A DNA stretch of 64,000 nucleotides, from NCBI RefSeq assembly GCF_900143005.1, contig NZ_FRCS01000006.1:372001-436000 (forward strand). The letters are read 5' to 3'. The position numbers and the translations under genes were made by a program. The stretch is from Cryptosporangium aurantiacum (lineage in GTDB: Bacteria; Actinomycetota; Actinomycetes; Mycobacteriales; Cryptosporangiaceae). Positions 44,697 to 52,904 of the stretch are shown here, piece by piece (positions within the stretch are counted from its first letter, which is position 1; every line of letters starts with the position of its first letter). The notes under the pieces are model-generated. The model ran no database searches, was not told where the DNA came from, and saw only the letters and a program-made list of their open reading frames with translations.

Positions 44697-46241
44697 TCAG
44701 CGCGGCTGCGTCAGCTCCCGCCGGAGAAGGTACTTCTGCACCTTCCCGGCGGGCGTCCGGGGCAGCTCGGTCACCACCTCGACCCGCTCCGGTGTCTTCT
44801 GCTTCGCCAGGCCCGACGCGGCGAAGTGCTCCCGGACCTGGTCGAGGTCCAGGCTCTGTCCCGTGCCGAGCACGACCACCGCGCAGACACGCTCCCCCAT
44901 TCGCTCGTCGGGCAGTCCGACCGCGGCCACGTCGAGCACGGCCGGGTGCTCGGCGAGCACGTCCTCGACCTCTTTCGACGAGATGTTCTCCCCGCCGCGG
45001 ATGATGATGTCCTTCTTGCGGTCGGTGATCGTCAGGTAGCCGTCGCCGTCGAGCCGGCCGACGTCGCCGGTGCGGAACCAGCGTCCGGGCAGGAACGCGT
45101 CCCGGTCGAGCGCCGGATCGGTGTAGCCGAGGAAGAGCTCCGGCCCGCGGCTGGCGATCTCGCCCTCCGCGCCGTCCGGCACGTCGTTCCCCTCGTCGTC
45201 CACCAGCCTGATCTCGCTGCCGGCGATGATCCGCCCGTCGGTGTTCGCCCGCTTGGTCAGTGGATCGTTCCGGACGCCCGTGCTGATCGTCGGGTGCTCG
45301 CTGGATCCGTAGCACCGGTAGGCGGGCAGGCCGGCACGCTCGGCTCGGCTGATCAGAGCCGGTGGCACGTTCGCCGCCCCGGTCATGAACTCCTCCAGCG
45401 TGGCCAGCGTCGCCGCCCCGCGGGCCTGTTGATCGAGAAGGCCGGCGAGCTGGACGGGCGCTCCGACCCCGTACGTGAGCGCGAACTCGTCGACGAGTGC
45501 CGCGGCCCGGCCGGGGTCCCACGTCTCGAGGACGACGGTCGGCCACCCGTGCACGAGGATGCGCATCAGCCCGAGCAACCCGGCGACGTGCCCGGCCGGG
45601 AACAGGGCCAGCTGCCGTAACCGGCGCTGCAGGATCGGCGAGAAGATCTCTCCGAGCAGCGTGCGATGGGAGTGCTGGACGCCTTTCGGGTCCGCGGTGG
45701 TGCCCGAGGTGTAGACCAGCAGCGCGCGCTGGTCCGGACGCAGCGTGGGACGGGCGAGCGCGCCGTTCAGGTCGTCGAAGGCGATCGCGCCGTCGACACC
45801 GGCGGTGCTGCCCACCACGACGACGGTGCGTAGCGACGGCGGCCGCTCCAGCGCACCGAGCACGGTAGCCGCGTGCCTGCGTCCTTTGACTTCGCCGGGG
45901 AGCACGAGCGCGACCGCACCGGACTGCCGGAGGATGAACCCGAGCTCCCGCGGACCGTAGATGAGGACCACGGGGAGCAGCACGGCACCGCACAACGCCA
46001 CCGCAGCCTGGGCCACCGCACCCTCGTAGACACTGCCGAGTTGCACCGCGACGACGTCGCCGGGGCCGACTCCGCGCGCCTGCAGGCCTCCGGCCACCCG
46101 TTCCGCGTCCGCGACCAGCTCGGCGACGGTGGCCCGGCGGCTGCCGCGGGGTCCGTCGAAGACGATCTCGACCGTGCCGTGAGTCTCGGCTCCCCGGACA
46201 ATCTGCCCCGCCAGCGTCCCGTCGTCACTCACCGTCGGCAT
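44697..46241 (-). CDS. AMP-forming acyl-CoA synthetase
   Basis: 514 residues; ATG at 46241 preferred over in-frame 46400, which would run into the divergent promoter. Y-T-S-G-T-T-A-D-P-K-G phosphate loop, Y-G-S-S-E-H, R-T-G-D-V-G-R-L-D-G-D-G-Y, G-G-E-N-I-S-S-K-E-V-E and catalytic Lys in P-A-G-K-V-Q-K-Y. Complete ligase of the cyclohexanecarboxylate-/fatty-acyl-CoA type. Divergent from the mycofactocin-type SDR across a region with GGTATACC. Confidence 0.92.
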   Translation of the reverse strand: MPTVSDDGTLAGQIVRGAETHGTVEIVFDGPRGSRRATVAELVADAERVAGGLQARGVGPGDVVAVQLGSVYEGAVAQAAVALCGAVLLPVVLIYGPRELGFILRQSGAVALVLPGEVKGRRHAATVLGALERPPSLRTVVVVGSTAGVDGAIAFDDLNGALARPTLRPDQRALLVYTSGTTADPKGVQHSHRTLLGEIFSPILQRRLRQLALFPAGHVAGLLGLMRILVHGWPTVVLETWDPGRAAALVDEFALTYGVGAPVQLAGLLDQQARGAATLATLEEFMTGAANVPPALISRAERAGLPAYRCYGSSEHPTISTGVRNDPLTKRANTDGRIIAGSEIRLVDDEGNDVPDGAEGEIASRGPELFLGYTDPALDRDAFLPGRWFRTGDVGRLDGDGYLTITDRKKDIIIRGGENISSKEVEDVLAEHPAVLDVAAVGLPDERMGERVCAVVVLGTGQSLDLDQVREHFAASGLAKQKTPERVEVVTELPRTPAGKVQKYLLRRELTQPR

Positions 46242-46286
46242 CAGCACCCCACTTCGATGAAGGATCCGTCCACGGTAACGGAATTT

Positions 46287-46294
46287 GGTATACC
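46287..46294. promoter_or_regulatory. GGTATACC palindrome in divergent promoter
   Basis: Perfect 8-base palindrome in the only AT-rich patch between the ligase (start 46241) and SDR (start 46335). It can act as a -10 (TATACC) on either strand. Its half-site GGTAT matches the inverted repeats at 54704-54768. Confidence 0.45.
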
Positions 46295-46334
46295 TTTCTC
46301 GCGTTCCACGAGGTTCGATCAAGAGGAGTGACAC

Positions 46335-47147
46335 ATGGGGCGAATCGACGGACAGGTCGTGTGGGTGACCGGCGCCGGCCGGGGCCAGGGCCGCTCCCAC
46401 GCCGTGCGGCTGGCGGAGGAGGGCGCGGATGTCCTGGTTACGGACGTCTGTGCGCCCATCAGCCCGGCGCTTCCGTACCAGCTCGCCACTCCGGAAGACC
46501 TCGAAGAGACCGCCGAGTTGGTCCGCGCGACAGGCCGCCGCTGTCTGGCTCGGCGCGCCGATGTCCGGGACGTCGATGCGCTGCGTGCTGCGGTGGCCGA
46601 CGCCGTCGCCGAGTTGGGCAACCTCAATACGGTTGTTGCCAACGCTGGCGTCATCTCGTCAGGACGTGCCTGGGAGTTGACCGAGGAGGCGTGGAACATC
46701 GTCATCGGAGTGAACCTGACCGGCGTCTGGAACACCGCGCGAGCCGCGATCCCGGGCATGCTGGCGGCAGGCAACGGCGGCTCGATCGTGCTGATCAGCT
46801 CGGCAGGCGGCCTCCGCGGGCACGTGCCGTACGCGCACTACGTGGCGAGCAAGCACGGCGTCGTGGGGCTCGCCCGAGCGCTCTCCAACGAACTGGCCGA
46901 ACACGGCATCCGGGTCAACAGCGTCCACCCGACGGGGGTCTCCGACACCGGGCTGGCACTGAACTCGTCACTCGAGGAACTCGCGGCGACCCATCCGCTG
47001 TTCGGCATGGGCGCGACGAACACGCTGGCTCCGGCGGTCACACCGCGCGACGTCTCGAACGCGGTCCTGTTCCTCGCCTCGGACGAGGGCCGGTACGTCA
47101 CCGGCTTGCAGATGACCGTCGACGCGGGTTCGACGACCAAGCCCTGA
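46335..47147 (+). CDS. Mycofactocin-coupled SDR-family oxidoreductase
   Basis: 270 residues. T-G-A-G-R-G-Q-G-R-S-H-A-V-R-L-A-E-E-G-A-D, then an inserted Y-Q-L-A-T-P-E-D-L-E-E-T segment and R-R-A-D-V-R-D, and active-site Y-V-A-S-K. The R-G-Q-G-R-S-H pattern with the extra loop is characteristic of SDRs with non-exchangeable NAD that use mycofactocin as electron acceptor. Likely oxidises a cyclic or terpenoid alcohol. Divergent from an acyl-CoA ligase; the mycofactocin biosynthesis genes are not in this window. Confidence 0.88.
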   Translation: MGRIDGQVVWVTGAGRGQGRSHAVRLAEEGADVLVTDVCAPISPALPYQLATPEDLEETAELVRATGRRCLARRADVRDVDALRAAVADAVAELGNLNTVVANAGVISSGRAWELTEEAWNIVIGVNLTGVWNTARAAIPGMLAAGNGGSIVLISSAGGLRGHVPYAHYVASKHGVVGLARALSNELAEHGIRVNSVHPTGVSDTGLALNSSLEELAATHPLFGMGATNTLAPAVTPRDVSNAVLFLASDEGRYVTGLQMTVDAGSTTKP

Positions 47148-47172
47148 CGTCGCGGGGTGCGGATCGTTCCCT

Positions 47173-47186
47173 TGACCTGGAGGTCA
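47173..47186. promoter_or_regulatory. TGACCT-gg-AGGTCA inverted repeat
   Basis: Perfect 6+2+6 inverted repeat, 66 bases before the fused CoA-transferase start. It lies in the 104-base gap after the SDR and could be an operator for a regulator of the 47252-50526 pair. Confidence 0.45.
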
Positions 47187-47251
47187 CCGGGAGGACACAC
47201 TTCGCTTCCAATAGCGGGTACTGAATTCCCCTCAATGGCGGAGGAGAAGCC

Positions 47252-49723
47252 GTGACCGGACGTGCGTCGGACAGCGAAGTGTCGAGCACCGAGCAGGTGA
47301 CCGGCCCTCTCACTGGGGTGCGCGTGGTCGATCTCTCGACGACCGCGCCGGGAGGTCAGGCAACCCAATTCCTCGCCGAGGCCGGGGCCGACGTGGTTCT
47401 CGTCGAGCCGCCGGGAGGCAGCCCGCTGCGGTCGCTGGCCGCGTGGCCCGCGATGAGCGGCGGGAAGCGGAGCGTCGTCCTCGACCTTCAGAACGAGGCC
47501 GGCCGCGCCGACCTCGATCGCCTCCTGGCGGACGCCGACGTCTGCGTGACGACGATGCGTCCCCGCAGCCTGGAACGGCTCGGGCTGACCGGTGACCGGC
47601 TCACCAGCCTCAACCCCCGGCTGGTCAGCTGTGCGATCACCGGCTTCGGCACGTCCGGGCCGTGGGCGGCGTTACCCGGCTACGAAGCGTTGGTCATGGC
47701 CAAGCTCGGGATGTTCCACAGCAAGGCGCGGATGATCGAACGGCCGGGGCCGGCGTTCGTCAGCGTTCCGTACGCCTCCTGGGGGGCGGCACAGACGGCT
47801 GTCCACGGAATCCTGGCCGCCTTGCTCGACCGCGAGTCGACCGGTCTCGGGCAGCACGTGGAGGCCGACCTGGTCCGCGGCGTGAGCATGATCGACACCT
47901 GGAACTGGTCCGGTCAGCTGATCGGCGTCCGCTGGCCCGGCGCGTACGAGACGGTCGAACCCTTTGACCCGAACGGCGAGCCGCTGAGCCCGATGCTCTA
48001 CTCGCTGATGGCCGCCCCCACCAAGGACGGCCACTTCCTCCAGTTCGCCCAGACCGACCCCCGGCTGTTCCTGGCCATGCTCGAGGAGTTCGGGCTGTCG
48101 TACATGCTCACCGACCCACGGTGGAAGGACGTCCCCAAGTTCGAGTCCCAGGAGCTGCGGACCGAGTTCTGGGAGATCGTGCTGGAGAAGGCGGGCGAGC
48201 GGACGCTGGCGGAGTGGCGGGAGGTCTTCGAGACCAATCCGAACGTGAGCGCGGAGCTGTTCCGGCAGGGCCCGGAGGCGCTCGACCACCCGCAGTTGCA
48301 GTGGGAGCGCCGCGACGTGCGGGTCGAGGACCCCGAGCGGGGCACCGTGCGTCGTCCGGGTGCGCTCGTCCACTCCGACGACCGGCCCTTCCTGCCGGTC
48401 CGCCCGGCCCCGCGGCTCGACGAACACGGCGCCGAGATCCGTACAGCGATCGAGGCCGCTGCACCGAGTGCTGCGGCAGGCGACGGACCGTCCGAACTAC
48501 CGCTGGCGGGGGTGACGATCCTCGAGTTCGGCGTCATGTTCGCCGGACCGTTCGGCAGCACCCAGCTGACCGACCTCGGCGCACGGGTCATCAAGGTGGA
48601 GACGCTGGCCGGGGACACGATCCGCAACACGCTGCCCTTCCCCGAAGCCGGCGGGGTGCGGGTCATGCAGGGCAAGGAGTCGATCGCGCTGGACCTGCGG
48701 ACCGACGAGGGACTGCGGATCGTGCACGAGCTGGCACGCCGCAGCGACATCGTGCTGCAAGCCTTCCGCGCCGGTGCGGCCGCCCGCGCCGGTGTCGACC
48801 CGGAGACGCTGCGCCGGGTCAACCCCGACCTGATCTATGTCAATGCTCCCGGGTACGGCACCGGCGGCCCGTACGGCCACCGCCCCGCCTACGCCCCGAG
48901 CGTCGCGGCGGCCGCCGGACTGGCGCTGACCGACGCCCCGTTCGCGGTCCGCGCCGCGAACACGATGGCCGCCAAGAAGTCGGCGATGCGCCAGCTCGGC
49001 TCGGCGACCGCCGTACCGAGCCTGCAGGCCGACGGCCTCTCGGCGCTGGCGGTCGCCTCCACGATCCTGCTCGGCCTGCTCGCTCGGCAGCGGCAGCGCC
49101 CGACCGGTGCGCTGACCGTCACGATGCTGGCCACCGGGACGCACGTCTTACTCGAACGCATCGTCGACTTTCCCGGCCGTCCGCAGGCACCGGAGGTCGA
49201 CGACGACGCCATGGGCTGGTCGGCTCTCTACCGCATGTACCGCACGGCCGAGGGTTGGGTGTGCCTCACTGCTCCGGCGGCACGGGAGTGGGGCGCACTC
49301 GTCGAGGCGCTGGCCACCGAGGTGGACCTGGCCGGCGACGACCGGTTCGCGACGCCGGAGGGCCGCGCCGCGCACGACCGGGAGCTCGCCGACGTCCTGA
49401 CCGACGTCTTCGCCCGGCGCTCCGCGGGCGACTGGGAGAAGCGCCTTCTCGGGGCCGGCGTGGGCTGCGTGCAGGTCACCGAGGTCCTGCCCGAGTACCA
49501 GATGCAGACCGACCCCGCGCTGGCGGCCGAGTACGCCGGTACCGCGGTCAGCCCGATCTTCGAGGAGTACCTGCGTTTCGGGCCGTCGGTGAAGTTCTCC
49601 CGGTCCTCGACGCAGACCAAGGGTGGCTGCCTCGTCGGCGAACACACCGACGCGCTGCTGCGCGAGATCGGCTACGACGACGCGACGATCGCCGACCTGC
49701 GCGAACGGGGCGTGATCGGCTGA
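47252..49723 (+). CDS. Fused double family III CoA-transferase (two CaiB domains)
   Basis: 823 residues; GTG at 47252 behind GGAGGAGA. Two CaiB/BaiF modules: about 18-400 (G-V-R-V-V-D-L-S, A-G-A-D-V-V-L-V-E) and about 413-823 (G-V-T-I-L-E-F-G, L-G-A-R-V-I-K-V-E). The catalytic Asp, normally in an A-D-x-x-x-G block before the A-L-x-x-R helix, is Tyr174 in module 1 (P-Y-A-S-W-G) but Asp594 in module 2 (Q-A-D-G-L-S-A). One half is thus probably structural, the other active. Native CaiB enzymes are interlocked dimers; the fusion would mimic a heterodimer. It moves CoA onto an unknown acid. Followed by a hydrolase with a 4-base or near overlap. Confidence 0.9.
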   Translation: MTGRASDSEVSSTEQVTGPLTGVRVVDLSTTAPGGQATQFLAEAGADVVLVEPPGGSPLRSLAAWPAMSGGKRSVVLDLQNEAGRADLDRLLADADVCVTTMRPRSLERLGLTGDRLTSLNPRLVSCAITGFGTSGPWAALPGYEALVMAKLGMFHSKARMIERPGPAFVSVPYASWGAAQTAVHGILAALLDRESTGLGQHVEADLVRGVSMIDTWNWSGQLIGVRWPGAYETVEPFDPNGEPLSPMLYSLMAAPTKDGHFLQFAQTDPRLFLAMLEEFGLSYMLTDPRWKDVPKFESQELRTEFWEIVLEKAGERTLAEWREVFETNPNVSAELFRQGPEALDHPQLQWERRDVRVEDPERGTVRRPGALVHSDDRPFLPVRPAPRLDEHGAEIRTAIEAAAPSAAAGDGPSELPLAGVTILEFGVMFAGPFGSTQLTDLGARVIKVETLAGDTIRNTLPFPEAGGVRVMQGKESIALDLRTDEGLRIVHELARRSDIVLQAFRAGAAARAGVDPETLRRVNPDLIYVNAPGYGTGGPYGHRPAYAPSVAAAAGLALTDAPFAVRAANTMAAKKSAMRQLGSATAVPSLQADGLSALAVASTILLGLLARQRQRPTGALTVTMLATGTHVLLERIVDFPGRPQAPEVDDDAMGWSALYRMYRTAEGWVCLTAPAAREWGALVEALATEVDLAGDDRFATPEGRAAHDRELADVLTDVFARRSAGDWEKRLLGAGVGCVQVTEVLPEYQMQTDPALAAEYAGTAVSPIFEEYLRFGPSVKFSRSSTQTKGGCLVGEHTDALLREIGYDDATIADLRERGVIG

Positions 49724-49734
49724 ACACCGTCACG

Positions 49735-50526
49735 GTGGCCGGCGCCGACGTGCGCTACGCCGTGCACGGCACCGGGTCGCGCGACCTGGTGCTGGTGCAC
49801 GGCAGCCGCGCGCACTCCGGGTGGTGGCACGCGGTCATGCCGCTGCTGACCGCGGACCGGCGGGTCATCACCGTCGACCTGAGCGGCCATGGCGACAGCG
49901 CTCACCGCGCGTCCTACGACGGGTGGACCTGGGCGGCGGAGCTGCTCGCAGTGGCCGACGCCGTCGGCGCCGGGCGTCCCCTGGTCGTCGCGCACAGTCT
50001 GGGGGGCCGCGTCGCGCTGTACGCGGCGACCGTGCAGCCGGACCGTTTCGCCGGCCTCGTTCTGCTCGATACGGGCCTCTGGGCGCCCGGTTCCCTGCGG
50101 GAGCGGATCGGCACGCGCAGACCGGCACGCGTCTACCCGACGTATGCCGAGGCTCGCGCGAGGTTCCGGCTGACGCCGCCGCAGCCCGAACTCCCCGCCG
50201 CGGTCCTCGACCCGGTCGCGGAGTACGGCCTCCGGGCGGTACCCGGTGGCTGGGCGTGGAAGCACGATCCCGCCGAGCTCCCGCACCTCTACGGTGACGA
50301 CGTCGAGCGCTGCGCGGCCACGGGGGCCCTCCCCGTTTGCTACGTCTCCGGGGCGCTGAGCAGCGTCGTCAACCCGGCATTCGCCGAGCGAGCCGCGGTC
50401 GTCCACCCTGGGTGGACGACCGTACGGCTACCCGGCGCGCACCATCACCTACCGCTCGAGGAGCCGGAGGCCTGCGCGGAACTGATCAGGACGGCGCCCC
50501 GGACGCCGCGATCACCTGTCCGTTGA
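49735..50526 (+). CDS. Alpha/beta-hydrolase
   Basis: 263 residues from GTG at 49735. The N-terminal pattern T-V-T-V-A-G-A-D-V-R-Y would fit a CTG start at 49720 that overlaps the CoA-transferase stop (CTGA), in line with the NTGA overlaps of other genes here, so the true start may be 5 codons upstream. L-V-H-G-S-R-A, D-L-S-G-H-G-D-S, A-H-S-L-G-G nucleophile elbow and A-H-H-H-L-P near the C-terminus. Its 3' end overlaps the convergent SDR by 41 bases. Confidence 0.85.
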   Translation: MAGADVRYAVHGTGSRDLVLVHGSRAHSGWWHAVMPLLTADRRVITVDLSGHGDSAHRASYDGWTWAAELLAVADAVGAGRPLVVAHSLGGRVALYAATVQPDRFAGLVLLDTGLWAPGSLRERIGTRRPARVYPTYAEARARFRLTPPQPELPAAVLDPVAEYGLRAVPGGWAWKHDPAELPHLYGDDVERCAATGALPVCYVSGALSSVVNPAFAERAAVVHPGWTTVRLPGAHHHLPLEEPEACAELIRTAPRTPRSPVR

Positions 50527-51232
50527 CGTAGCTGGCGTCGTCGGAGAGCAGGAACGTGACCATCGCGGCGATCTCCTCGGGCCGCCCACCACGCCCCAGC
50601 GGCAGCTTGCGCTCCATCTCGGCCCGGGTCCGTGGGTCGACCGTCTCCGTCCGCGGCGTCGCGACGAAGCCCGGCGCGACCGCGTTGACCCGGATGTTGT
50701 CGCGGATGAGCGCGAGCGCGGCGGTCTGGGTGAAGTGGTTGAGCGCGGCCTTCGAGGCCCCGTACGCCATCATGCTGGGATCCGGCTTGAGCGACGAGGT
50801 CGAGGAGATGTTGACGATCGCTCCTCCCCCGCGGCGCCGCATGTCGTCCTTCACCAGCCAGGTCAGGTGGAACACCGCCTCGGCGTTGGCCGCGAAGATG
50901 CGCCGCCACATCTTCAGGGTCATCTGCTCCGGGTCGATCAAGCGCGTGTACGCCGCGTTGTTGACCAGCAAGTCGACCGGTCCCAGCTCGGCACGCACGC
51001 GCTCCACCATCGCGAGCGCGGCCGCGTCGTCGGTGACGTCGGCCGGGACCAGCAGCGCCCGGCGACCGCGTTTCTCAACCTCGGCGGCAGTCTCGGCGGC
51101 GGCATCGGCGTCGCTGCGGAAGTTGATCGCGACGTCGGCGCCCTCGTCGGCCAGCGCCAGGGAGATCGCACCCCCGATGCCCTTGCCACCGCCGGTGACC
51201 AGGGCGATCTTCCCCTCGAACCGGTCGCTCAT
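50486..51232 (-). CDS. Short-chain dehydrogenase/reductase (FabG-like)
   Basis: 248 residues; T-G-G-G-K-G-I-G-G, N-N-A-A-Y, active site M-A-Y-G-A-S-K and the C-terminal D-D-A-S-Y-V-N-G-Q block. ATG at 51232 overlaps the stop of the LLM-class gene by 4 bases (ATGA). Last gene of the five-gene minus operon 54679-50486. Probably oxidises a 3-hydroxyacyl-CoA or alcohol with NAD(P). Confidence 0.92.
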   Translation of the reverse strand: MSDRFEGKIALVTGGGKGIGGAISLALADEGADVAINFRSDADAAAETAAEVEKRGRRALLVPADVTDDAAALAMVERVRAELGPVDLLVNNAAYTRLIDPEQMTLKMWRRIFAANAEAVFHLTWLVKDDMRRRGGGAIVNISSTSSLKPDPSMMAYGASKAALNHFTQTAALALIRDNIRVNAVAPGFVATPRTETVDPRTRAEMERKLPLGRGGRPEEIAAMVTFLLSDDASYVNGQVIAASGAPS

Positions 51233-52095
51233 CGAGCACCCTCCGATGCCAGACCGGCCGTCCGGGCGAACGCTTCGATGCCGGCGAGAGCTTCGCGGCT
51301 ACTCGACCACGGCGTCGCCACCATCCGGTGGACCCCGGCCTTCTCGTAGCCCGCGACCAGATCGGCGTCGTACCCCTTCCCCCACGCGGTGAGCACGGTG
51401 ATCTCGAACGGACGGTCCGCCCGTTCGTACTCCTCCCGGTACCGCTGCAGCTTCTCGATGATGGCGACCACCTCCTCCGGGGGCTGCTGGCCGCCGTACC
51501 AGCCGTCGCCCGCCCGGGCGGCGCGCCGGAGGGCGACCTCGGACGAGCCGCCGACGAGCATCGGGGGACGCGGTCGCTGCAGCGGCTTCGGCTGGAAGCC
51601 CATTTCCGGCAGCGTGTAGAACTCACCCGCGAAACTCGGCCGCTCCTCGGTGAAGAGGGTGTCGAGTACGGCGAGCATCTCGTCCATCCGTCGCCCCCGT
51701 GTGGTGAAGTCCTGACCGACCGCGTCGAACTCTTCGCGCATCCAGCCGACGCCCACCCCGACGCTCACCCGTCCTCCCGAGAGGACGTCGACGGTCGCGA
51801 TGGAGCGAGCGAGCGCGAGGGGTGCGTGCAGCGGCAGGATCGCGATACCGGTGCCGAGCCGTACCCGGGAGGTGACGGCACCCAGATGGGCCAGTGTCGC
51901 GAACGGCTCGGTGAACCGCGAGTCGGGCGAGAACGGCGGCTTGCCGGTCGCGCCGGGATACTTCGGCGCGACCGCGACCGGGGTGAGGATGTGCTCGCCG
52001 ACCCAGAGTGACTCGAAGCCGAGCGCCTCGGCCCGCTGGGCGGCGTCGGTCAGCTCCCCGAGCCGGACCGGCACCATGTTCAGCCCGAAGTGCAT
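51229..52095 (-). CDS. LLM-class (F420-type) oxidoreductase
   Basis: 288 residues. TIM-barrel luciferase-like monooxygenase family: F-G-L-N-M-V-P at the start, W-V-G-E-H-I-L, L-G-T-G-I-A-I-L-P-L-H-A-P-L-A-L-A, G-V-G-V-G-W-M-R-E-E-F and G-G-S-S-E-V-A-L-R-R-A-A-R. The W-x-G-E-H and G-V-G-x-G-W motifs match the actinobacterial TIGR03619-like group that uses cofactor F420 rather than FMN. Role: hydride transfer to or from a pathway ketone/alkene. Starts 46 bases after the crotonase and overlaps the SDR. Confidence 0.9.
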   Translation of the reverse strand: MHFGLNMVPVRLGELTDAAQRAEALGFESLWVGEHILTPVAVAPKYPGATGKPPFSPDSRFTEPFATLAHLGAVTSRVRLGTGIAILPLHAPLALARSIATVDVLSGGRVSVGVGVGWMREEFDAVGQDFTTRGRRMDEMLAVLDTLFTEERPSFAGEFYTLPEMGFQPKPLQRPRPPMLVGGSSEVALRRAARAGDGWYGGQQPPEEVVAIIEKLQRYREEYERADRPFEITVLTAWGKGYDADLVAGYEKAGVHRMVATPWSSSREALAGIEAFARTAGLASEGAR

Positions 52096-52141
52096 GCGTG
52101 TGCTCCCTTGCTCACGAACTCGGTCTCACGAAACGCGTGTA

Positions 52142-52897
52142 CTACTCATTGCGGCCGGGCCCCGGCTTGCGGGCTCGGTAGTCCTCACTGCCGAAGAGCG
52201 CCACCTGCGCCAGGAGCTCGGCGCGGAGCGCGGTGTGGAGCTGGCCGTGCCACACGCCGTCGACGGTGGCCTTGAGCATCGTCAGCGCCGCGGTGGAGTG
52301 GCCAGCGATCTCGATGGCCAGCGAGAAGCTCACGTCGTCCAGCTCGGCCGGTGCGACGACCTGGTCGACCAGGCCCCAGGCCAACGCCTGCCCGGCGTCG
52401 ATCCGTCTCCCGGTCATGAGCATGAGCTTGGCCCGCGACGGGCCGGCGAGGGCCGTCGCCAACCCCGAACCGCCGGTGTCGGTCATCAGCCCGTACCGGA
52501 TCTCCGGGAAGCCCATCGCGACGTCGCTCGCCGCGATGCGGATGTCGGCGGCCAGCGCCATCTCCAGGCCACCGCCGAGCACGGCACCGCGTACCGCGGC
52601 GATCACCGGCTTGGGGCTGTCGAGCTGATCGATGCGCGTGCGCTGGTGCCGCCGGATGAACGATAGGTCGCTCTCCCCCGCCACCCGTTCGCCGAGCTGC
52701 GCGGTGTCCCGCCCGGAGCAGAACGACGGACCGTTGCCCCGCAGCACGACCACCCGAACGTCCGGATCCGCCTGAACCGCTGCCCAGATCCGGAGCAGCT
52801 CCTTGTGCAGCTCGTCGTCGACGGCGTTGTGGCGGTGCGGCCGGTTCAGCGAGATGACGCCGACGCCGCCCTCGACGGTCAGCTCGACAGTGCTCAT
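52142..52897 (-). CDS. Enoyl-CoA hydratase
   Basis: 251 residues. Unlike the other two crotonases here, both acids are present: Glu112 (G-G-G-L-E-M-A) and Glu132 (G-F-P-E-I-R-Y-G-L). L-N-R-P-H-R-H-N and S-G-R-D complete the fold. It should hydrate a trans-2-enoyl-CoA to 3-hydroxyacyl-CoA, followed by SDR oxidation and thiolase cleavage in the same operon. Starts 7 bases after the isochorismatase-fold gene. Confidence 0.92.
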   Translation of the reverse strand: MSTVELTVEGGVGVISLNRPHRHNAVDDELHKELLRIWAAVQADPDVRVVVLRGNGPSFCSGRDTAQLGERVAGESDLSFIRRHQRTRIDQLDSPKPVIAAVRGAVLGGGLEMALAADIRIAASDVAMGFPEIRYGLMTDTGGSGLATALAGPSRAKLMLMTGRRIDAGQALAWGLVDQVVAPAELDDVSFSLAIEIAGHSTAALTMLKATVDGVWHGQLHTALRAELLAQVALFGSEDYRARKPGPGRNE

Positions 52898-52904
52898 CCG
52901 GAGC

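Noticed and set aside
44675-44702. GCTGAC/GTCAGC hairpin between convergent genes as a terminator
   Set aside because: Only six base pairs with a 17-base loop, too weak to list.
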